Positions 1 to 10,935 of a DNA stretch of 64,000 nt are shown piece by piece. The stretch comes from Lepus europaeus. Lineage: Eukaryota; Chordata; Mammalia; Lagomorpha; Leporidae. Position 1 is the first letter of the stretch. Each line of letters opens with the position of its first letter. Made by a program: the position numbers and the translations under genes. Location: contig NC_084837.1 in NCBI RefSeq assembly GCF_033115175.1, forward strand, positions 91,570,499 to 91,634,498. The letters are read 5' to 3'. The notes under the pieces were generated by a model. The model was given only the letters and a program-made list of their open reading frames with translations. It was not told the DNA's origin and did not search any database.

Positions 1-2030
1 TCAGTCTGCAAAACGAACAGCCCTAAATGTTAGTGGCTAAAAACAACCCCCAGTCTGTTTCCTCGCTGTTCTGGGCTGGCGTTTCCGGTGTGTCTTTAGC
101 TGGTCTTGTCCGGGGTCCCTCGTGCAGCTGCACCCATCTGCTGGCTCATCTGGGACTGGAAGACCTCCGATGACCTCCCCGTGTCTGGCGGCTGGTCCTC
201 ACTGTTGCCCCCAGGGACAGGAACAAAGGCCGGGTGACACCACCGCCACTCCACTCCCCCGATGGGTCAGGAGGCATCCAGGCAGGGGTGTAATTGTGGT
301 CATTTTGCAAACTTGGAAAGCTTAGTGGACAAAGGCTTCTCTAAACCGAATTTCCTCACCTGGGCGCGGCTGTCACACCGGATCACTCTGTCACTGCTGT
401 GTCACTGTGGGCTGTCATGTGCCTTCAGCAACCTCCCTGATCTCCACCCACAAGCACTGTTCACGTGACACTGCCTCACATGTGACTCCCCAAAATGCCC
501 CCAGCCATTGCCTAGCGTCCCCTTGGGGAGCCTGTCCCTGGTTGAGGCCAGCTGCTCAGAAGGGAGGCTGTCCCCCAGTTCAGCGGGTCTCTGCTGGGAC
601 TTGCACTCCTGGCCATTGACCCGCTGGGGGAGGGGAAGGCTTTGAGAGTGGGAGGCAGGGATACACATGGAAGCCGTCCTCTCAGTGAAGGCCTCCTGGG
701 CAGGCGAGGGCCAGCTGCTGTCTCTTCCAATGGGCCCCAACTGCAGCCTCTCCCCAGGAGACAGCAAGGCTGGGAGCGAGTCAGCCCGGCAGGACTGGCC
801 CTCTCGGCTACCAGCGCCCACCAGGTCTCTCCCCCACTGGGCTGACCACTGGAACCTCAGGTCTGCAGCCTCCCTGGCCGTGAACAGACCGCCTCGGCCA
901 GACTGACAGCAGATGTGGCAGCCCCACCTTAAAACTGTCCCCAAACTCTCGCTGCTACCACCCTGCCACCAGCCACCAGCAGGTCCCACCCATGTGGTCC
1001 CTGCAGCTCTGTGCTCCTGTTCCAATGTAAGCGTGACCACAGCACCTCCGTGCTCCAACCTCCACTGTCACTTTCCTCAGCAGCAGAGGCCAAGATGACC
1101 GCCACCGCCCTCCCTGCTCCGGCCCTGGGTGTTTCTCCACCTCGCCTCCTGCCGCTCTCCCCCTCTCTCCGATGGGGCCAGCCATGCTCCTGCCCCAGGG
1201 CTTGGCACCTGATTGCTCTGCCTGTAGAGCTCTCTCCATGCAGCCGCATGCTCCCTGCTCCACACCTCTCAGCTGTTTTCTCAAAGCCATTGTCCCTAAC
1301 AGGCTTTCTGCTGGAGTCGGCATGGGCTGCTGCAACAAAAACACCACGGGTCTGGAAGCTCAGATGCCCAGGAACCCAGCACGAGCGGTGCACTTGTGCA
1401 TGCCGGCATCTGCCTGCCTTGCACATGGCCACTTTCCTGCTGTGACCTCGCACTGCAGAGAGAGGGCGCTCTGCTGTCTCTTCCCATCCTGATAAGGACG
1501 CTGATCTTGTCCTGTGGGGGCCCTGCCTCACAACCGCATCTACATGCAATCCCCTCCCACAGACCCTGCTTCCGTGGCACTGGGAGTGGGGGCTCCCCAC
1601 GCACACACTTTAGGGGAAACACAGCGTTCAGGTCACAGCACCTTCCCTTGGGCCCTGTTTCCAAACCGCCAGCCCCCATCCCTCTCGTCTCTCTGCTCCT
1701 CTCGCTCTGTCTCCCGGTGCTGTGACAGAATCTCTGATGGGGTCCTTTACAGAGAACAGAAGTGCATCCCTCCCGGCTCCCAGCCGGGGAAGGCCAGGCT
1801 CCGGGCCCAGCGTGTGGTGTGGAGCATCTTGCTAAGCCCTGGTCATAGTGAGGGCTTGAGCACCTCCCTGTCGGCCCCGTGTCCCAGCACTGCCACACCG
1901 CTGTGTGGATCAGGGGACACCTGCAGACTGCAGCAGCCATCTGTCCCCTGTCCCCCTACCGTGGGGTTCTGAGAGCACAGGCCTTGCTTTCTCACTCACT
2001 GCTGTGTCAGCGCTGAGATCCAAACCATGC
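1..2030. other. Single-copy intergenic DNA, nothing recognised
   Basis: GC-rich intergenic sequence. Open frames of up to 225 codons overlap on both strands, but none shows a domain, a splice pattern or a plausible initiation context. No SINE or LINE was recognised. Confidence 0.6.
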
Positions 2031-2102
2031 TGGGTATACAGAAGGGGCTCAATGAGTGTTTACTCAACAAGTTAAGTGACTGACTGACTGAATGAATGAA
2101 TT
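2030..2102 (+). mobile_element. L2/MIR-type 3' end fragment
   Basis: The stretch runs from a GGGGCTCAATGAGTGTTTAC-like core into tandem GACT and GAAT repeats ending TGAATGAATGAATTC. This is the usual 3' end of ancient MIR or L2 copies. It is short, so the family call is tentative. Confidence 0.45.
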
Positions 2103-2440
2103 CTTGGCAGGTCAGGAGCCCATCAGCCCAGGAACCGCCTGAGACACTCACGTCCCTGGGCATGGTGTTCCCAGGCTTGGGGCACCTGCCCCCGGCCTCG
2201 GGCATCTTCCTCCAGCCAAGCCCTCCAGAATCCTCTGCCTCAATGGCCAAGCGCTCAGCTGACCCATCTGAAAACCCGCACAAGCGTTTCCATGAGACAG
2301 GCAGAGGCAGGAGGGGAGGGAGAGGGGAGGGCGACCCCACTCCACTCTAAGAGGGGGGACACCTGGCCCTTAGCTCTGCTCACCTGTGAGCACGGCGAAG
2401 GAAGACGTCTGGTGGTGCTGCTGTATTCATCCTCACTGAC

Positions 2441-2852
2441 CACACACGCACACCTGCACACACCCATGTGTACACACGTACACACACTCACACATGTGCA
2501 CATACATACATGTGTGCGCACACGTGCACATGCCCAAGTGCACACACGTGCACACACTCACACATGTGTACATACATACACGTGTGCACACAATGGATAC
2601 ACCCATGTGCACACACTCATACATGTGCACACATACACATGTGCACACACATGTGCACATGCCCATGTACACACACAGCCACACATGTGCACATACATAC
2701 ACGTGTGCACACATGCACACACTCGCACATGCATACACGTGTACACACATGCACATGCCCATGTGCACACACAGTCACACATGTGCACACACGCACATGC
2801 CCATGTGCACACACGCATGTGCACACACACGCACATGTGCATGCACACACGG
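2441..2852. repeat. CA/TG-rich alternating purine-pyrimidine array (412 bp)
   Basis: An imperfect array of CACA, CATG, TGTGCA and TACA units. A longer sub-motif around CACATGCCCATGTGCACAC recurs near 2,525, 2,655, 2,755 and 2,805. Strict purine-pyrimidine alternation over long runs favours left-handed Z-DNA. Open frames across it give only Cys/Val/His/Thr low-complexity peptides and are not genes. Confidence 0.95.
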
Positions 2853-4115
2853 CACTGGGCAGTCATATTCACCAGCCTCTCCCAAACCCATCAGGCCTAA
2901 AAGAAGTCCTCGTTCCATTCTCCAGCCAGCTTTCCCTGCCCCGTCCCCAGTCAGCAGCTCTTTTGGGCAGGGAGAAGACCAACCCTTAAATAGTAAGAGA
3001 CAAGGGACAGGGGGAGGAGACAAGACCACCCCATACTCAGGGGGGGAGACCTTTGGGGGGACCGCAGACTGGGCCAGTGGAGTGTGAAGGGAGCAGGCAG
3101 GAGGGGTTCATCAGTGTTGCGGGGAACTCTTACCCACTGGTCACTCCCCACAAACCCCCTATAATAGCCAGGGCTGGGCCAGGCCAAAGCCAGGACCCTA
3201 GCACTCCATTCAGGTCTCCCTCATTCCCAAGAACCTAAGCCGTGGCTGCTGCCGCCCAGCTGGCATCAGCAAGAGAGGCAGGACTGGAACCCAGGCCCTC
3301 TCATATGTCAGGCAGGCATCCCACGCAGCATCGCAACCCCTGCATCAAACGCCTGCTCCTGAACTTTGTTTTAATTGAGCTCTGCCTCTGAGGCTCAGGG
3401 CTCTCAGCCACAGCTCCCGTGGACCAGGCTCTACTACACCACCTCACAGCCACACCAGGCACGCAGCGGGGGATAGGGCCACCCTGGGCATGCAGGTCAC
3501 AGTAGAACCGCTTCACTCAGACGAGTAAACAAGAGTGAGAGGTGAAACCACTGGGCATGATGCCAAGAGCGTGCCTCCCCTGCCTGGCACCGCCTCCCTC
3601 TCACCTGTGAGCTCAGACAGGGGTCTCGGTCGTGGGCACTGGGAGAGTCTGCAGAGACTCTGATTCAGTGGGTGGGGGCCACACCTGGGAAATGGCCCCT
3701 GGACCAAAAGTGTGAGAAACATTAGGAGAAGGCATGGGACCGATCTTTCTCTAGCGCACTGGGTCACTCCTCTGACTGTGGGGGCTGGACTCACCCCAGA
3801 GGGGTGGACTCAGTATGGGGCCCTCTGGAGGCTGGCAGGGCTCGTGGCCTGGGGCAAAAGAGTGGTTGGGTTCTGTGCCCAGCACACTGCCTGCTTGTCC
3901 AGGGCACTGAAGGCAAATGGGTGGGTCCTGGAGCCCCTGGGCAGTGTGATCCGGGGTTTCTGGAACCCACTGCAAGGAGGGGTTGAGATTCTCGGCTGTC
4001 ACTCAAGCGCATCAGAACCTGGGGACCAGGAAGGGGAGGGAGCAGGGCCAGGCTGCAGTGGATGTGGTGGCCATGCCTTCGGGACCAGAGGGTCCATGGG
4101 CAGTCCCACATTCAC
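2853..4115. other. Intergenic DNA with a MIR fragment and a MER5-like fragment
   Basis: Mostly single-copy. A stretch near 3,260-3,340 resembles the reverse complement of MIR. At 3,655-3,725 the series GATTCAGTGGGTG, then CCTGGGAAAT, then CCTGGACCA, then TGAGAAAC resembles the end of a MER5-type hAT element. No gene seen. Confidence 0.5.
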
Positions 4116-4448
4116 TTTTTTTTTTTTTAAGATTTATGTTATTTATTTGAAAGACAGTTATAGAGAGAGGTAGAGGGGGGTGGGGGGAGATCTTCCATCT
4201 GCTGGTTCACTCCCCAAATGGCCACAAGGGCCAGAACTGGGCCAATCTGAAGCCAGGAGCCAAGAGCTTCTTCCAAGTCTCCCCCGCATACACAGGGACT
4301 CAAGGACTTGGGCCATCCTCTACTGCTTTCCCAGGCCACAGCAGAGAGCTGGATCAGAAGTGGAGCAGCTGGGACTCGAACTGGCATCCATTTGGGATGC
4401 CGGCACTGCAGGCTGAGGCTTTCCCTGCTACACCACAGCTCTGGCCCC
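4116..4448 (-). mobile_element. C-repeat (CSINE), antisense
   Basis: Starts with a T-run and the inverted tail AAGATTTATGTTATTTATTTG. It ends with the inverted tRNA-like head CCACAGCTCTGGCCCC. A perfect 14-bp target duplication, CCACATTCACTTTT, lies at 4,106-4,119 and 4,450-4,463. Confidence 0.93.
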
Positions 4449-5587
4449 TCCACATTCACTTTTACGCCCTGATTTCCTCCTGGTTGACACCACAAATTTA
4501 GTACATTTCCTTTAGGCGATCCCTTTGGACAGTTCCTGGGAGGCACTTATGACAAGGACATTTAATCATCTACTTAAGTCTTCAGTTGGTGTGTTGGGAA
4601 GTGTGCATCTGCTCTTACCTCCTGCTCCGAGTACCCCCCCCCCCCAATCTGCACCTGCGTGCACAGACTCCCTTGCAGCTAGGTCTCGGCATTGCTTTGG
4701 GTTCTGCCAATGGGTAGACCTGTGTGAACTGAACCCAGGAGGCTCCCACTTTGCTGCAGAGGCATCAGGCTGCTAGAACCTGAAACTGTGACAGCGGCTG
4801 CCCCTTGTGGCCTCCATGGGACATTCTCAGTGGTCTTGCTTTAAAGGGCCACCCCTGAGGGGCTCAACCTCCTGCTGTTGCTCCGCACTACCCAGCAGTG
4901 CTGGAGGCATTGAATACCCTGATAACCCCCTTCCGCAGAAGCAGTCGGAGGAGAGTGTGTATTTGGCTGCTGCATCCTTATGGCCTCAGCCTTGGCGTGT
5001 GCACTGCAGTGTCTTCACGAGGGCACAAACCACGGCTCCACTGCTGAATCCCCAGTCCTGATCCAGAGCCTAGCGCACAGTAGGTGCTCAAGAAATATTT
5101 GTGACTTCCTGACTGGGTGAATGAATCTCCAAACCACCCTATCCAGGACTGCGGGGCTGTTTCTACTCTGGGTCAAATTTTCCATCAAGAGACAGACCTA
5201 GGGAGACAGAGCTGCCACCTCCTGGTTTTTTTTTTTTTTTTTTTTTTTGGTTGGGGGGAGTCTTTTGCCTTTGTCTTTTCCCTGGTCCCTGCACCTTCGC
5301 TGCTCATAGAGCAGTCTGAAATAGATGCCAGTCAGTCTCGCCTTCCTCTCACAGCTACTGCGCAAAACAAACCCGAGCAAGGGGCAAATTAGCTGTATTG
5401 ATTTGCAATTAAAAGAATCAATTAAGAAAAATATAACCACACTTTCTAAAGCTTGCCATAACTGTCAACGCACTAGAAAGTTCAAGGGCAGCACACAGCG
5501 CTTGAGACCAGCGGGGCTGGGAGGAAGGAGGCGGGGCCGAGCAGCCCCCAGCTCAATTGCTCTGGGCCCTGAAGAGTGACAACGCAG
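4449..5587. other. Intergenic DNA with a C-run, a T-run and an L2-like tail
   Basis: Holds a short poly-C run near 4,632-4,644, a fragment at 5,050-5,130 like an L2 or MIR 3' end (GTAGGTGCTCAAGAAATATT), a 23-T run at 5,226-5,248 and the AT-rich candidate element at 5,300-5,480. No gene seen. Confidence 0.5.
5300..5480. promoter_or_regulatory. Candidate conserved noncoding element
   Basis: AT-rich single-copy block with ATTA and TAAT homeodomain-type cores (CAATTAAAAGAATCAATTAAG) and ATTGATTT, set in GC-rich surroundings and free of repeats. The composition is like vertebrate enhancers. Conservation cannot be tested here, so this is inference. Confidence 0.35.
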
Positions 5588-5865
5588 GGGCCTGCGGGTG
5601 GCACTGCTGCTTATGCCACTGCTGTGTCACATATCACAGCACCGTCCCGGCTGCTCCACTTCTGAGCCAGCTCCCTGCTAATGCGCCTGCGAAAGCAGTG
5701 GAAGATGGCCCAAGTGTCTGGGCCCCTGTATCCACGTGGGAGACCTGGATGGAGTTCCTGGCTCCTGGCTTCAGCCTGGCCAACCCTTGACTGTTGCATG
5801 GAAGATCTCTCTCTCTCTCTTTCTCTCATTAGTTTTCAAATAAGTAATTAAATCTTTAATAAAAG
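5588..5865 (+). mobile_element. C-repeat (CSINE), diverged
   Basis: The degraded head is followed by GCTGCTCCACTTCTGAGCCA and CCTGCGAAAGCAGTGGAAGATGG-like core sequence, then GGGAGACCTGGATGG, a CT-rich stretch and an AAATAAG-type tail. Orientation is plus. Confidence 0.85.
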
Positions 5866-8080
5866 GAAAGGCAATATAATATAAGCAGAAGCGCCCAGTT
5901 CTCCCTCCCATCTGCAAGGTACCACCCCAGCCCTCAGGGAGGCCCCCAGGCGTTTCGGAGGCTCTGCAGCAGGTACCTCCCGGGTGCCCATGACCAGCCC
6001 TGCTGGGCACCTTCTGCTCTGAGCCCAGCCCAGCGCAGGTGTACAGTCGGTGCTCAGACTCCCACGGGCCGCCTCAGGGCCACAGGCTGTCTCTGCTCAG
6101 AGCTCTCCCCTCCCTGCGGGCAGGGCCTGGCGGCAGACAGCACCCTCCTGAGCCCCAGGCGTCTGTACCCTGCAGCTGCAGCCCCACGGCCTTCCTCCCT
6201 CGCCCTGGGTGTCCTCCTTCCGGGCTCAGTCCCCCCTCTGGCTTCCTCGGGTCACCTCCTGCACACAGCCCTGCCCCCAACTCCCAGTCTCAGGCTCCAT
6301 TCCGCACCCTCCCCGCAGCAGCCAAGCCTTGGTCCTGAGCAGGGCTCCCACTTCCTCCTGGGGAGGTGCTTCCGCCCTCTAATCTGTGTGTTGCCTGCGC
6401 CAGCAGCACTCCCAGCAGGGCTGGACTCCAGCGTTGAGCAGCACCAACACTTACAAGTAGTCAGAACACTCCTGTTTGCCAGGAGCTCCTATTTCCGGTG
6501 CGGCAGGAAGCAAGGCCTGGTCAGGACTCCCAAGCAGGGAGAGAGATGGCCGGGCTACCCCCAGACACTCCTGACTGTGGGGAACCCCATCTGAGAAGCA
6601 CAGGAAGTTACTGTTACCAATTTCTTCTTGCCTTGCTTCCATGCCCCAACCTTGACCTATGCCCTGCCCCCTGCCTGCATGCTCCGCCCCCTGGCCTCAG
6701 TGCCCCACCCCCTGCCTCCTTGCCTCGCCCTTCCTGCCTCCATAACCCACCTGCTCTCCCTAGCAGGACAGAGTAATCTTTTTCTTTAGGACAGTGTAAA
6801 TGGTCCCCAGCTACATTAACATTCGACCAAGCTGTCATTAACAGAGTCGCAATCAATTTCTCCAGAATGATTGCTATTGCACAGGGAACTTAATGGAATC
6901 ACATGGTCATTTTTTATTTGACAAAGGAAAAGGAAGGGGAAGAAGGGCCTATCCCAGTCCAGACTGCTCCAGGCGCCTCTCCCTGGGCCATGGCCCAGGC
7001 CCATGTGGGAGCCCACGGGATTGTGGCTGGGTAATCACCCAGCAGAATAGAGAGCCAGGCTTATTAGGCAAATGAACCGGTTGGATGTTTTATTGCAAGA
7101 GTGGAGCTGGGAGGGGGTGGTGGGGAGGGTCTTCCAGCAACGCTTGTACAGGGACAAGGGAGAGGTAACAGCCTAGCCCCCAGCCGGTAGCAAAGCAGGG
7201 TTCGGGGGACCAGAGGCCCCACTAACAACATTAAAGCTTTCCTGCACTGGGAACCAGAAGCCTTTTAAAGGCTGTGTCCCGCTGGCCATGTCCTTGTCCC
7301 TAGGTGGCAAGATGTAAAACAGACTGGGGACAGCACACACTTGGTGTCTCTGGCGTAGCCCCCATGGGGCTCACCCCTCCATGGAAGGGAGTCCTGCCAT
7401 GCTGGGGATGTATGGGGGGAGGAAGGACACCTTTCAGCTGCAAGGAGCTGGTGAGGGCAGGGCATGGATGCTAAGGCCGTGGTGGCTCTGGTCCCCCTGT
7501 GCCTGCAGCACAGATCCTGCTCTGGCTCCCTCAACCAGTCCCATGCTCCCTGAAGCCTGGAGCCAAGCTGTGCTCAGAGGCCTTCGTGGGGAGGGGACCA
7601 CAGCAGCAGCCTGTTCTGGGCACCTGAGTTTCCTCCCGGGTCCCTGAGGGGGCCCAGTGCTCCAGGGCCAGGGCGCACAGCTGGTGGGAAGTCTGCTGGG
7701 GAAGGGAAGTGGCCAGTGCAGCCCCAGTCATCCTGGAGTCCCCACCAGGCCCGGGTCGATTCCCCAGATGTGCCCTCGTTCACAGGGCGATGCAATGACC
7801 GCTCAGGCAGCTCAAGGGAACTGCTCAGGTCCTGCTGTGGGTGAGTCCGGGCAGAGCCGGCCCCCAGCTGGCCCCCACCAGCTGCTGCGCATGGTGGGTC
7901 TCCGTGAAGGGCTCCAGGGACGGTCCTCCTCAGTTCACCTTCCCCTCCCAGTCTCCTGTGGGAGCTGCTTGCTGATCTCGTGTCTGCTGCGCCCACCTGC
8001 AGGGATTCCTCAGCCAGCCGGAATCAAGCAAGTGCAGGGTGCCCAGGGTGCTGCCCGTGCCCTGAGGACGGCCAGGGACG
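5866..8080. other. Single-copy intergenic DNA
   Basis: GC-rich sequence with a degenerate Cys/Pro-type low-complexity patch (TGCCCCCTGCCTGCATGC units, 6,655-6,745) and one AT-rich block at 6,775-6,930. Open frames are long because the DNA is GC-rich. No gene recognised. Confidence 0.5.
6775..6930. promoter_or_regulatory. Candidate conserved noncoding element
   Basis: AT-rich single-copy block with ACATTAACATT, TCATTAACAG, GCAATCAATTT and TGATTGCTATTG in close succession, between GC-rich flanks. Several ATTA, ATTG and AATCAAT cores suggest homeodomain or SOX sites. Inference from composition only. Confidence 0.35.
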
Positions 8081-8099
8081 AGGGGACAGCGTCAGATCT

Positions 8100-8220
8100 G
8101 CGCTTGGAGGCTGGACCGAGACTCTCGGCCCTGCCACTTAGCAGCCAGGACACCCAGACCAGTGCCTTTCCATGCCTCAGTTTCTCTATCTGTTCAATGG
8201 GAATAAGGTTCATTTACTTC
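8100..8220 (+). mobile_element. MIR SINE relic
   Basis: Contains the MIR core order: a CCTGCCACTTAGC-like stretch, then CCATGCCTCAGTTTCTCTAT, CTGTTCAATGGGAATAAGG. Ancient tRNA-derived mammalian repeat, plus orientation. Confidence 0.7.
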
Positions 8221-8682
8221 CTATGGGAGAACGGTCAGGGTCATAATGCCTTTTCCAAAGTCCTTGAGGCCAGAAGTGTCTCAGGATTCAGAATACTTTT
8301 TTTTGATTTTATGGTGGGAAGGTGGTGGATATTCCAGGCTCCTCTATCACCCACCGCGATCTGCAGAGTGTCCCGTAATCACACTCAGTAGCGTTGCGGC
8401 AGGGAGTTTGTGAGTCTTCACAATAAAGCCTTGAATTAGGTGCCAATGACGTTTTCACAGCTGTGCGTGTTCAGTGTTTGGGATGCGGGGACTGTGGCTT
8501 CAGGATCTGGGTAGCAACCATAAGAAGTTACTAGTTACACATCATAGCGGCTCCAGGAGAGCAGGGAGGGTGGAGGCCCGGAGACCAGAGAGGTTCATTC
8601 ATTCAATCTCACAGCGGCTCAGGAGCAGAGACATGGCGGCCAGAGGCAGTCAAGTTTCAGCCTCCCTGTCTATTTAGGTTAG

Positions 8683-8885
8683 TACACACACGCACACACA
8701 CCTGTATGCACACCTAATGCATACACACCTGTCTGCACACACATACACACCTGCCTGCGCACACACACATGCATGCACACACATGTACACACATGCATAC
8801 ACAATGCATGCACACATGTACACATGCATACACACACATGCACACACATACATACCTGCCTGCATACACACACACACACAAGCAC
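8683..8885. repeat. Second CA/TG-rich array (about 200 bp)
   Basis: Imperfect CACA, TGCATG and TACA units with interspersed CACCTG, similar in style to the array at 2.4-2.85 kb but with a different sub-motif. Predicted peptides across it are low complexity and not genes. Confidence 0.92.
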
Positions 8886-9704
8886 AGCCCCCACCTCCCC
8901 AGCACCCACAGGAAACTTGCTCACTGAGACTGAGCTACTGGGAGGGAAGAACACAGCACCTGCCTCCTTCCCGTCTGTTCTTCCCCTCCCTTCCCGAGGC
9001 CGACGGCCCCCATCTGCTGACCCCCTAGGGATCAGAGAGGCCTCTGGGGGGCAGCAGCTGGGGAGGGATGTCCCTCTGCAGTAGCACCCTCCTGGGTCCC
9101 CAACCCAGACACAACAGCTTCCACGGGGCCATAAGCATGGATTGAAGTTAGGGGAGGCCGGGGGGCCCTGGGCTTGGAGTCAGACAGGCCAGGATTTCAA
9201 ACCCAGCATCTTTCCTCACAAGGTGCAGGATCCTTAGCAGGAGAGCGCAGCCCCCTGGGACTGGGAAGGGTAACAGGTGCTCAGCAGGGAGTTGGTGAGT
9301 CCCCCAGACCAGGGGCTCCGGGGCAGCAGCAAGCGGCTGCAGAGGGACGCTGCTGGGAACCTGTGAAAACAGCGTGGTTCCAGGCGCCAGGGAGAGGGAG
9401 ACTGGCTGGCCAGAGACCCTGGGCTCCCCCGGCTCACTGCCACCCTGCCCCCTGAAGGGACAGGCACCCTGGCCCAGCAGGGGTCCCTCCTGGGGATGAA
9501 ATCACCCTGCAAGGTGGGAGGGCCACGTGGGGACACATTGTGTGCTGACCCTAGTCTGAGTCCTGCCATCCGGCCACAGGTGCAGGGGACGCAATGGTTT
9601 CTCTGGTCCACCAGCACATATCCCTCCCAACGCTGGCTCACTTGTAACTCTCTGGGAAGCTGGGAGTCCACGCTGGGCCCAAATCACCACTCTCTCCCAG
9701 GAAT
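8886..9704. other. Single-copy intergenic DNA, nothing recognised
   Basis: GC-rich; no repeat, RNA gene or coding gene recognised. Confidence 0.5.
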
Positions 9705-9865
9705 TCAACAAGATAATCGATGCAGCAGCAAAGATTTACCGAGGCCCTGCCACGCGTCAGGTGCTTTGCTCAGCGCTTTGGTTGAAGCACTGAGCAGCAG
9801 CCGTGGTCCTCACCTCACCATCTTACAGTCTGGTGGGTGGGGCAATGCTCGAAACAAAATCTAAT
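9705..9865 (+). mobile_element. L2 LINE 3' end relic
   Basis: The order ATTTACCGAGGCCCTGCCACG, CAGGTGCTTTGCTCAGCGC, then CTTACAGTCTGGTGGG matches the L2 3' end as I remember it. Plus orientation, well diverged. Confidence 0.6.
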
Positions 9866-9880
9866 GTAAAGAACCTCATT

Positions 9881-9907
9881 TAATAATAATAATAATAATA
9901 ATAATAA
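9881..9907. repeat. (TAA)n microsatellite
   Basis: About nine TAA units (27 bp), directly before an LTR-like segment. Confidence 0.95.
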
Positions 9908-9911
9908 CAAC

Positions 9912-10345
9912 TTGGATTTTAGCTTGGGTGTCCCCCAAAGGCCCATGTGTCAGGGAGCTTGGTCCCCCAAGTCTTATGTTAATGGTTGATGGATTAAGGT
10001 AAGGGTGGCTGCTTAATCCAATTATGGTGTCTGGGAGGTGGCCTGGTGGGAGGTCCTTAGGTCACTGGAGGCGTGGCCTCGGAAGGTGGTTCTCCAGAGA
10101 GCAGGTGTTCGAAGCCCAGCTCGGCCTAGCTTCTCTCTGCTTCCTGGCTCACCGTGTGACTGTTCCTCCACACGCACACTCCACCTCTGCCGGTCTCCAG
10201 CCCATGAGCCCGCACACTGAGGGGCCCCTCCTCCATCTGGAGCTGAGAACCTCCCAGACCGGGAGCGAGACTGCACCTCTTCGTTGTAAGTGAGCTGCTC
10301 TCCGGTATTTCAGCTGCAGCAATGAATACAGCGTGGCTGCGCTTT
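9912..10345 (+). mobile_element. MaLR-type (ERVL-MaLR) solitary LTR
   Basis: Starts with a GGGTGTCCCCCAAAGGCCCA-like block, then CTTGGTCCCC, GGGAGGTGGCCTGGTGGGAG and TTAGGTCACTGGAGGC, and closes with GGTATTTCAGCTGCAGCAAT. This order matches MLT/MST/THE-type LTRs. No internal retroviral sequence is seen, so it is a solitary LTR. The subfamily cannot be assigned. Confidence 0.6.
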
Positions 10346-10368
10346 GTTAACATCCACTTACTAGGAGC

Positions 10369-10657
10369 CCGCACTGTGGCACAGCGGGTAAAGCCACCTC
10401 CTGCAGTGCCGGCATCCCACGTGGGCGCCGGTTCGAGTCCTGGCTGCTCCTTTTCCAATCCAGCTCTCTGCTATGGCCTGGGAAAGCAGTAGAAGATGGC
10501 CCAAGTGCTTGGGAGACCTGGAAGAAGCTCCTGGCTCCCGGCTTCAGATTGGCCTGGCTCTGACCGATGTGACCATTTAGGGAGTGAACCAGTGGATGAA
10601 AGACCTCTCTCTCTCTGCCTCTCTGTAACTCTGCCTTTCAAATAAATAAATATTTCT
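10369..10657 (+). mobile_element. C-repeat (CSINE)
   Basis: Full-length: head GCCCGCACTGTGGCACAGCG, box B GGTTCGAGTCC, body and AAATAAATAAAT tail. A 14-bp target duplication, TTAACATCCACTTA, lies at 10,347-10,360 and 10,658-10,671. Plus orientation. Confidence 0.95.
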
Positions 10658-10754
10658 TTAACATCCACTTATTAATGCATGGCCATGGATCAGTATTTAT
10701 TCATTTGTGGGTTGTTATGAGAGTTCAATGATACTCACAGAACAATACATAATG

Positions 10755-10915
10755 TGATCATACGGATGGGAATTTCAAAGTTGGTGGAAGCGGAGTTAAC
10801 ATACAAGTTTATTCTGGTGCCAAAATTTTGAAATCCATGCGTCATATTTTTTTTCAAAATACACATTTCCCGTGAGCTGTTTTGAAGACTCCTGATCTAT
10901 GCACAAATATGTAAT
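10755..10915. mobile_element. Mariner-like MITE relic
   Basis: Contains TTTATTCTGGTGCCAAAATT, TTGAAATCCATGCGTCAT and a complementary end, TTTCCCGTGAGCTGTTTTGA. The same motif order recurs near 15.7, 36.0-36.5 and 43.9 kb. It resembles the Hsmar2-type palindromic family from memory. Confidence 0.55.
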
Positions 10916-10935
10916 CTGGATGAACTCATAAAATC

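Noticed and set aside
402-1606. Overlapping open frames of 218-225 codons on the minus strand
   Set aside because: GC-rich DNA gives long chance frames on both strands; no domain, no splice pattern and biased, repeat-like composition.
2441-2852. Possible CRISPR-like regular repeats
   Set aside because: Units are low-complexity dinucleotides with no unique spacers and the genome is mammalian.
2292-3087. Open frames of up to 202 codons rich in His, Thr and Cys across the CA/TG array
   Set aside because: They are translations of a simple repeat in all frames.
10369-10657. tRNA-like box A and box B sequences at SINE heads, here and in all C-repeats
   Set aside because: The tRNA-derived heads are part of C-repeats and lack a complete cloverleaf and terminator.
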